A stretch of DNA of 64,000 nt from assembly GCA_963770635.1 (NCBI GenBank), contig CAVYQI010000002.1, positions 124,001 through 188,000 of the forward strand, written 5' to 3'. Below the pieces are notes generated by a model. That model saw nothing but the letters and a program-made list of their open reading frames with translations, was not told where the DNA came from and searched no databases. Below are positions 58,555 to 64,000 of the stretch, piece by piece (within the stretch, counting starts at the first letter, position 1; each line of letters opens with the position of its first letter). Source of the stretch: DASZIT01 sp963770635. GTDB lineage: Bacteria; Actinomycetota; Acidimicrobiia; Acidimicrobiales; RAAP-2. The position numbers were made by a program, and so were the translations under genes.

Positions 58555-59741
58555 GATGGCTGCCTCGCCAGCAGCAGCTCGTCGATGGCATCGGCGGCGG
58601 CGGTCGCCCCGCCGGCGTCCTCGAAGGACCGACCGATGCCACCGGCGGCGATTCGAAACGAGGGCTCGTCGAGCACCCCCAGCACCGCCTGGCGGAGCTC
58701 GGTGGGACTCACCCGACCGAACCGGACCCGGACGCCGGCACCGGCCCGCACCACCTGGTCGGCCACGATGGGCTGGTCATCCCGGATCGGGGCGAGGACC
58801 AGTGGCAGCCCGTGGGCCAGGCTCTCGCACACCGTGTTGTGCCCGCCGTGGCTGACGACGGCGTCCATGTGGTCCAGCACCGCGAGCTGGGGGATCCGCG
58901 GCCGCACCAGGATGTTGGCGACGCCGTCCGGGATGTCGACCTGGTCGGTCGGCGCCACGAAGACGGCCTGAACCCCGGTGGTGGCCAGGGCCTCGACGGC
59001 GGCGGCGAAGAATCGACTCCCGATCCCGGCACTGACGGTCCCGAGCGTCACCAGCACATGCGGGCGCTCCGGATCGAGCCATTCCCACGGGAACGGGGTG
59101 GGATCGGCACGCCGGGCGATCGACGGCCCGACGAAGCGGACGGTGGGGGCCGCTACCGCGATGGGCCCGACCAGGGCCTGGGTGGTGAAGGCGATGATGA
59201 GCTGGTCGGAGAAACGCAGATCGCCGTGGGGGTCGGGGCCGGCTCCCAGCTCGAGTTGCAGGTCGATGAGCTGGGCCCGAACCCAGGCATCCACCTTGGG
59301 CAGCTCGGCCAGCGGATCGGTGAGCTCGGCCGAGGTGGTGGCGGAGGTGATCCACGGGATGCCGAGTTTGCCGGCCACGACCGCCCCGGCGACGGCTTGC
59401 TGGTCCACCACCAGAAGGTCGGGACCGAAATCCCGCACCACCTCGAACAACGCCGGTGCGGTGTCCACTGCGTAGGGGATGATGAAGTCCTCCCACAGGA
59501 ACTTCAGTGCTTCCGGGCCGCGTAGCCCGGTGCCGCGCCGTTGCATCTCGTCGAAGGCTGCCTGGTCGAGCGGGCCGACCAGGGGGAGGAAGGCGGCATC
59601 GGGGGGAAGCAGCACGTCGACGACTCCAGGGAGTCCGGTCCAGGCGACCTGGTGGCCGCGGGCCGACAGCTCGGCTCCGAGGCTCACGGTCGGATTGACA
59701 TGCCCGGTGAGCGGGGGGACGGTGAAGAGTATCCGGCTCAT
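58551..59741 (-). CDS. UGT/MGT-type glycosyltransferase (GT1)
   Basis: The 396-residue GT-B enzyme starts MSRILFTVPPLTGHVNPTVSLGAELSARGHQVAW, the acceptor-domain start of macrolide-type glycosyltransferases with the catalytic-region His (TGHVNP). The donor domain has PHVLVTLGTVSAG and AVVSHGGHNTVCESLAHGLPLVLAPIRDDQP, the UGT signature. It transfers a sugar from an NDP donor to a lipophilic acceptor such as a polyketide or lipid hydroxyl. It lies between the hydrolase and methyltransferase genes with 4-bp overlaps on both sides. Confidence 0.92.
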   Translation of the reverse strand: MSRILFTVPPLTGHVNPTVSLGAELSARGHQVAWTGLPGVVDVLLPPDAAFLPLVGPLDQAAFDEMQRRGTGLRGPEALKFLWEDFIIPYAVDTAPALFEVVRDFGPDLLVVDQQAVAGAVVAGKLGIPWITSATTSAELTDPLAELPKVDAWVRAQLIDLQLELGAGPDPHGDLRFSDQLIIAFTTQALVGPIAVAAPTVRFVGPSIARRADPTPFPWEWLDPERPHVLVTLGTVSAGIGSRFFAAAVEALATTGVQAVFVAPTDQVDIPDGVANILVRPRIPQLAVLDHMDAVVSHGGHNTVCESLAHGLPLVLAPIRDDQPIVADQVVRAGAGVRVRFGRVSPTELRQAVLGVLDEPSFRIAAGGIGRSFEDAGGATAAADAIDELLLARQPS

Positions 59742-60560
59742 GTCGGTTGCGGGTGGCCGCCCACCCGGGCCGGCTCGGCCTGCACCTCCAGCCAGGCCTG
59801 CACCTGGCGGCCGACCTCGTTGGGGTTCTCCATCAGCAGCGCGTGGGAGCAGCCGTCGATCACCCGCAGGTCCGCACCGGGGATGGAGTCCTCCAGCACG
59901 AAGGCCCGGTCCAGGATGTCCGAGTTCTCGCCGTAGAGCAGCAGGGTCGGACACGTCACCCGGGTCAGATCGTCGGGAGTGGTGGGCTGCGACACCCGGA
60001 GGTCGTCGCTCATGGTGGACACGGTGACCAGGTCCTCGCAGGTCTTGACCATCCGGCGGAGGGTGCGGGGCGCATCGTTGGCCAGATAGTCCCGGATTCC
60101 GGGATCGTCGAATCCGGTGACGAGGTCGGTCAGGTCGTCGACGATCTCGTCGCCCCAGCCCTCGAAGGCCGGATGGGCCTCGATCAAGGCCATCCCGGCG
60201 ATGCGGGCCGGATGGCGGAGGGCGGCGGCCAGCGCGATGGTGCCCCCGTAACTGTTGGCCACCAGGTGGACGGGCTCGTGGATGGCCAGGGCGTCGAGGA
60301 TGCCGAAGAGATCGTCGACTCCGTCTTCGATGCGGTAACCGTCGAGCGGTCGCTCGCTGCGCCCGTGACCGCGCAGGTCGAAGAGCACGGTGTCGGTGGT
60401 GGCGGCCACCGCTGGGGCCAGGGTGTAATAGAAGCTCGACAGGTTGTCCATGATGAGGCCGTGGAGGAACACCACCGGGCGCCGGTGACCGGAGATCCCG
60501 TCGGTCGGGCCCGAGGCGCACCACGTTGAATCGCACGCCCCTCACCGTCAGGTCAGCCAT
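59738..60560 (-). CDS. Alpha/beta hydrolase, probably PKS-associated (frameshift near its start)
   Basis: The main frame (from 60475) has VVFLHGLIMDNLSSFYYTLAP, LFDLRGHGRSERP, the elbow VANSYGGTIALAAAL (Ser nucleophile), LLLYGENSDILD and DGCSHALLMENP, a complete alpha/beta hydrolase. The natural start lies upstream in another frame at ATG 60560 (MADLTVRGVRFNVVRLGP); one extra base in the GGGCCC at 60507-60512 breaks the join. It may act as a product-releasing thioesterase or ester hydrolase for the PKS. It follows the ACP gene by 24 bp. Confidence 0.85.
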
Positions 60561-60584
60561 GGTCTCCCCACCTCCTCCTCCCGG

Positions 60585-60893
60585 TCACGGCCGCGACGCG
60601 ACGATGTGATCCACCAGGCGACCGATGGTCATGTCGATGATGTCGTCGACCTCCATGGTGGCGATCCAGGCGGCGAAATCGATCCGATCGCCGTAGCGGT
60701 CCTGGAGACGCTCGCCGAGAGCGACGAACTCGATGCTCTCGATCTCCAGGTCGGCGTAGAACAAGGTATCCGGCTCGATGTCGACCTCTGCGACATAGTC
60801 CTCACCGATGACGTCGGCGATGATGGTGCGGACGTCCTCGAGGACGCTCTCTTCGGTGAGCGGGGCGTCGTCAGGCGGGTGGGCAACAGGCAA
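60585..60893 (-). CDS. Stand-alone acyl carrier protein
   Basis: The product of about 102 residues has TEESVLEDVRTIIADVIGEDYVAEVDIEPDTLFYADLEIESIEFVALGERLQDRYG; the Ser of ADLEIES is the phosphopantetheine site. The stretch around it (DLxIxSIEFVAL) is standard for carrier proteins of type I/iterative PKS or PUFA-like systems. The start is uncertain: TTG 60893 overlaps the PKS stop by 23 bp, which suggests coupling. It would carry the growing chain for the PKS encoded just upstream, whose visible part shows no ACP domain. Confidence 0.88.
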   Translation of the reverse strand: MPVAHPPDDAPLTEESVLEDVRTIIADVIGEDYVAEVDIEPDTLFYADLEIESIEFVALGERLQDRYGDRIDFAAWIATMEVDDIIDMTIGRLVDHIVASRP

Positions 60894-62343
60894 CCAGATA
60901 CTCCTTACGGTCGGCCGGCTCGAGGGGAGCGGCGGTAGGTTCGGTGGTGGATGTGCTCGGCGAACCGGCGAGCAGATGCACCGGCGATGGCAACACATCG
61001 ATGGTCATGGTCGAGCCCGGCCCGGCCGCCACCTTCTCGTCCAACCGGGACCGGGCGGCGTTCCGGTCGCCGTCGTCGACGCACTCGACCTGGAGCGTGG
61101 TGGTGCCGATCGCGGCCACGCCGATCCAGGGGGCGGTGGCCACCGTCACCCGTCTTCCGGCCGCCGGCCCGCCCCGCACCTGGAGGACATGCTCGCCGTC
61201 GTCGATCAAGGGGACTTCGATCGGGAACATCGGGCCGTGCCCCTCGGACCACAGCGCGTGGCGGATGGCGTCCTTGGCCGCGATCCGACCGAGGAGCCAG
61301 AGGCGCTGCTGGCGGGGATTCAGCCCCTCGTAGACCGTCCGCTCGGAGGCATCGAGGTAGCGGCGGGCCATCAGTTCGCGGGAGGCCGAGTCCTTCCACC
61401 GCTCCTCGACGGCCATGTAGCCGTCGGCGGTGGCTGAGGCGAGAAGATGGTGCTCGGGCTCGCGGAGCATGAGCCAGAGTTCGGGGTCGCTGTCGAAGCG
61501 GCGGTCGACCCAACCGGTGATGCGCACGGTGATCGCCCCGTTCCAGGTGAGCTCGAGGTCGGCCCGCACCGTCCGCGGCTCGAGCTCGACGATGCGCACC
61601 GTGGTCGTGACCAGCTCCCCGGCCGGCGGCTGGGGCCCGAAGTACTCGATGCGTTCGATCGACTGGGGCAGGGCCAGAAAATCGGACTCGGCGGTGGCCA
61701 TGAGCCACCACCCGTAGAGCTGGCCGGCGTTGTCCAGCCACGCCCCCGGCGTGGGCAGGGACTCGATGCTCCCGTCGATGCCGTCGTCGCCGAGGGCGGC
61801 GATCGAGCGCACTCCCTGGAAGCTCGGGCCGTGGAACATCCAGTGGTCGCCGTAGAGCTTGACCGGCCCGACCGGCGACGGGCGGGGGTTGCGCAGCGGC
61901 GTGGCGGCCGGCGGCGGGGCCGGCAAGGGGGAGGACCCCAGGTGCACCGTGGCCCGAACGAATCCCTCGATGGCGCCCTCGATCCGGTCAGGGCCGACTC
62001 GTCGGGCCGTGAGCACCGCCCGGGTCGGAGGGGCACCGGCCAGCCAACGCATGGCCCGCACGTTGTCGATGCGGGTGACCGTCAGGTCCGGCGCCAGCCG
62101 GGAGGCGGCCTCGGCGAGCAGCTCCACCATGGTGGTCATCGGCAGGACCGGGAAGCGGTCGGAAAGGTCGTCCCAACCGTCGGGTTGGCGGTAGAAGCAG
62201 TGATCGACCAGCCAGGGGTACGCCTCGACGCCGACGGACACGGTTTCCTCCGACGCCTGGACGTCCGGCGTCGCCGGGGAAGGCAGAACCGACGAGGCGA
62301 GGGCGGCGGTGATGGATCGGGTGGCGCTGAGGGTGTCGGCCAA
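60871..62343 (-). CDS. Type I PKS, C-terminal fragment: dehydratase and PPTase-like domains
   Basis: The 490-residue frame holds a double-hotdog PKS dehydratase (residues about 35-300): YPWLVDHCFYRQPDGWDDLSDRFPVLPMTTMVELLAEAA contains the catalytic His, and FHGPSFQGVRSIAAL and PGAWLDNAGQLYGWWL carry the second half. From about residue 325 it resembles a 4'-phosphopantetheinyl transferase: WLLGRIAAKDAIRHALW (the KEA-type motif), PMFPIEVPLIDDGE and APWIGVAAIG. It is joined to the KS-AT frame through a missing base at the GGGGG run 62394-62398. Confidence 0.85.
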   Translation of the reverse strand: MADTLSATRSITAALASSVLPSPATPDVQASEETVSVGVEAYPWLVDHCFYRQPDGWDDLSDRFPVLPMTTMVELLAEAASRLAPDLTVTRIDNVRAMRWLAGAPPTRAVLTARRVGPDRIEGAIEGFVRATVHLGSSPLPAPPPAATPLRNPRPSPVGPVKLYGDHWMFHGPSFQGVRSIAALGDDGIDGSIESLPTPGAWLDNAGQLYGWWLMATAESDFLALPQSIERIEYFGPQPPAGELVTTTVRIVELEPRTVRADLELTWNGAITVRITGWVDRRFDSDPELWLMLREPEHHLLASATADGYMAVEERWKDSASRELMARRYLDASERTVYEGLNPRQQRLWLLGRIAAKDAIRHALWSEGHGPMFPIEVPLIDDGEHVLQVRGGPAAGRRVTVATAPWIGVAAIGTTTLQVECVDDGDRNAARSRLDEKVAAGPGSTMTIDVLPSPVHLLAGSPSTSTTEPTAAPLEPADRKEYLVACCPPA

Positions 62344-64000
62344 CAGCCCGTCGAGCTCGGCACGCAGGGCCGGCGACGTCGCGGCGCCCAGTCGGGGGAG
62401 GGCTCATCCCGGGCTGCAGGCACCAGACCCCGTGTGACCCCGTCAGGCAACTCGACCCGGGGGGTGCCCAACGTCAGCTGCACCGTCGGGCCGCCGGGCG
62501 GCGCGGTATCGCCGGCCGACCCGGCGGCGACGGGGGCGAGGAGGGCATCGAGGCGGACGTCGGCGCCCTCCACCCAGAGAGCGGCGGCCACCCGGCCCAG
62601 CTGCCCGAGCCCCGACCGGGTGGGCGAGGCGGCGGAGATGCTCAGCTGCGGTCGGCCCTTCAGGGTGTCGTCGGCGAAGGCCACCAGGCTGCCCACCCCC
62701 AGCTGGACGAACACCCGCACGCCGTCCTCGTACATCCGCCCGACCAACTCGCGGAACCGGACCGGCCTGACCAGGTGGTCGGCGGCCAGCTGCCGAACGG
62801 CGTCGGCATCCGTCGGATAGTGCTCGCAGGAGGTGGCCGACCACAGCGGGGTGCGGGCCGCCTGCAGCGGCATCCGATCCCAGTGGTGGCGGACGATGCC
62901 GAGGTAGGGCTCGAAGAACGGGGTGTGGAACCCGGAACGGAACGGCAGCTCTTGGGCCAGGACCTTGCGGGCGGCCAACCGGCGACCGGCTTCGGCCATG
63001 CTCTCCTCCGGCCCGCAGATGACCGACTGGTGCGGGCAGTTGTCGTGGGACACCACCACTCCGTCGAGGCCGGCGATCACGTCGCCGGCGACATCGGCGC
63101 CGCACCCGAGGGCGACGAATACCACGCCGGGCACCTCGAGGCTGCCCGGCTTGAGCCCGTCGAGGAAGTCACCGGCCAGATCCGTCGGGATCAGCTCGGC
63201 GGCGAAGGCCCCGGTCCACTCGCCGAGGCTGTGTCCGGCGATGTCGTCAGGCGCGATCCCGAGGGAGGTGAGGGCGTGATGGAGCAGGCGGCCGGCGTCG
63301 AAGATCTGGCGGCCCTGCCGTTCGATGCCGGCTGCCCCGTCGGGCATCGGCGCCGCCTCGACCCCGAACCATCGGGCGACATCGGCGAGCTCGGCTTCGA
63401 AGGTGGACTCGATGCCCGGGAACAGGAACGCCACCCGCCCGCCCCCGGTGACCAGGCCCGACGCTTCGAACCAGACATCGTTGCGGCCCCGCCATGGTTG
63501 GCCCTTGCCCAGCACCCGGGCGGCGAGTTCCAGCCGCTTCGGGTTGGGGTCGACGATGGCGAGACGGGCGGGTCCGGCGCCCTCCGGTAGGCGGGGCCGG
63601 TCGGGGTCGCGGACCGGCCCGATTGCCGCTAGCTGGGTGGCCAGATCCGAGGCGTCGCGACCCGCAAGAAGGATGGCATCGAACGGGTGATCGTCGGGTT
63701 CCGACACCACGGTGGCCGACGGTGCCCGGGCCGGAATCGGTGCCGAGCCGTGCTGCTCGACGATGACGTGGGCATTGATGCCGCCGAAGCCGAAGGCATT
63801 GACACCCGACCGGCGCGGCCCCGGTGGGTACGACCAGGGCTCGGCCTGATCGAGGAGGCGGAACCGGGTGTCGGCCAGCGCCGGATGGGGATCGTCCCCG
63901 TGCAGTGTCGGCGGCAGCACTCCGTGGTGCACGGCCAGTACCGACTTGATGAGACCGGCGGCGCCGGCCGCCGGCATGGCATGGCCGATGTTCGACTTCA
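62136..64000 (-). CDS. Type I PKS, KS (partial) and acyltransferase domains (cut by window edge)
   Basis: The frame is open to the window end, so the gene starts outside. It enters in the late ketosynthase: KSNIGHAMPAAGAAGLIKSVLAVHHGVLPPTL (with the KS Lys and His) and VNAFGFGGINAHVIVE. An acyltransferase follows (residues about 170-460): VAFLFPGIEST, GHSLGEWTGAFAAEL (catalytic Ser), PFRSGFHTPFFEPYL with the second His. From about 62395 downstream the frame is nonsense, because a missing base in a G run shifts the sense into the DH-PPTase frame. The KS cysteine lies outside the window. Confidence 0.88.
   Translation of the reverse strand, partial: KSNIGHAMPAAGAAGLIKSVLAVHHGVLPPTLHGDDPHPALADTRFRLLDQAEPWSYPPGPRRSGVNAFGFGGINAHVIVEQHGSAPIPARAPSATVVSEPDDHPFDAILLAGRDASDLATQLAAIGPVRDPDRPRLPEGAGPARLAIVDPNPKRLELAARVLGKGQPWRGRNDVWFEASGLVTGGGRVAFLFPGIESTFEAELADVARWFGVEAAPMPDGAAGIERQGRQIFDAGRLLHHALTSLGIAPDDIAGHSLGEWTGAFAAELIPTDLAGDFLDGLKPGSLEVPGVVFVALGCGADVAGDVIAGLDGVVVSHDNCPHQSVICGPEESMAEAGRRLAARKVLAQELPFRSGFHTPFFEPYLGIVRHHWDRMPLQAARTPLWSATSCEHYPTDADAVRQLAADHLVRPVRFRELVGRMYEDGVRVFVQLGVGSLVAFADDTLKGRPQLSISAASPTRSGLGQLGRVAAALWVEGADVRLDALLAPVAAGSAGDTAPPGGPTVQLTLGTPRVELPDGVTRGLVPAARDEPSPDWAPRRRRPCVPSSTGCWPTPSAPPDPSPPPSPRRFCLPRRRRTSRRRRKPCPSASRRTPGWSITASTANPTVGTTFPTASRSCR

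Overview
The window is high-GC, gene-dense DNA from an actinobacterium. Support for this comes from mycothiol/DinB-type proteins, a WS/DGAT acyltransferase, an F420/PPOX-type protein, DUF2630 and DUF5996 proteins, several ECF sigma factors, frequent GTG starts and ATGA overlaps. Secreted proteins with 42-residue 'GYW...DGG...FGDA.FYGS' repeats make Acidimicrobiia my best guess; that is inference, since no marker gene is present. I found no rRNA, tRNA, IS element or CRISPR array.

Left part (1-17 kb). It opens with the end of a DHA2 drug transporter, followed by an arsenic locus: arsI, aquaporin and arsC, divergent from arsR. Next come a NarL-type two-component pair, a hydrolase, an ECF sigma factor with a SnoaL-like tail facing a STAS protein across a perfect 32-bp palindrome, and small VOC and cupin proteins. 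A TetR/mycothiol-enzyme pair shares an operator. Then follow a secreted CHAP hydrolase built on 126-bp repeats, a large secreted alpha/beta hydrolase, and a frameshifted DNA methyltransferase with a possible nuclease-like tail.

Exopolysaccharide locus (17.3-28.4 kb, all plus strand). An ECF sigma factor, a small coupled protein and a membrane pseudokinase lead into a tightly overlapping operon: GT2 polyprenyl-P-sugar synthase-like, GT4, polysaccharide pyruvyl transferase, a flippase fused to a GT-C glycosyltransferase, a BcsA-like synthase and a GH8 endoglucanase. I infer synthesis, decoration, export and trimming of a beta-glucan-like, possibly pyruvylated polymer.

Middle (28.5-51.6 kb). 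This part is mosaic: VOC and SnoaL proteins, a second 42-residue-repeat protein with a CAP-like domain behind a structured leader, TetR and ECF regulators, a degenerate GGDEF-like protein, a UBP zinc finger, pirin and DUF6933. Two further DHA2 transporters each sit divergent from a regulator (WYL, MarR) with an inverted-repeat operator candidate between them. A Cys-less DksA/TraR-like protein, an ion-channel-like membrane protein, a G1 glutamic peptidase, EttA, a low-MW phosphatase and a class III cyclase complete it.

Right part (64.0-51.6 kb, all minus strand). This looks like one long lipid/polyketide operon: type I PKS (KS-AT-DH-PPTase-like), ACP, alpha/beta hydrolase, UGT-type glycosyltransferase, membrane-anchored methyltransferase, WS/DGAT, patatin, PPOX protein, second hydrolase and TIGR01777 epimerase. 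I infer a glycosylated or esterified polyketide or lipid product. The PKS runs off the right edge, so the KS active site is not visible.

At least six genes are broken by single-base frameshifts, about half at G/C runs. Because both halves of each stay well conserved, sequence or assembly indels are at least as likely as real decay.
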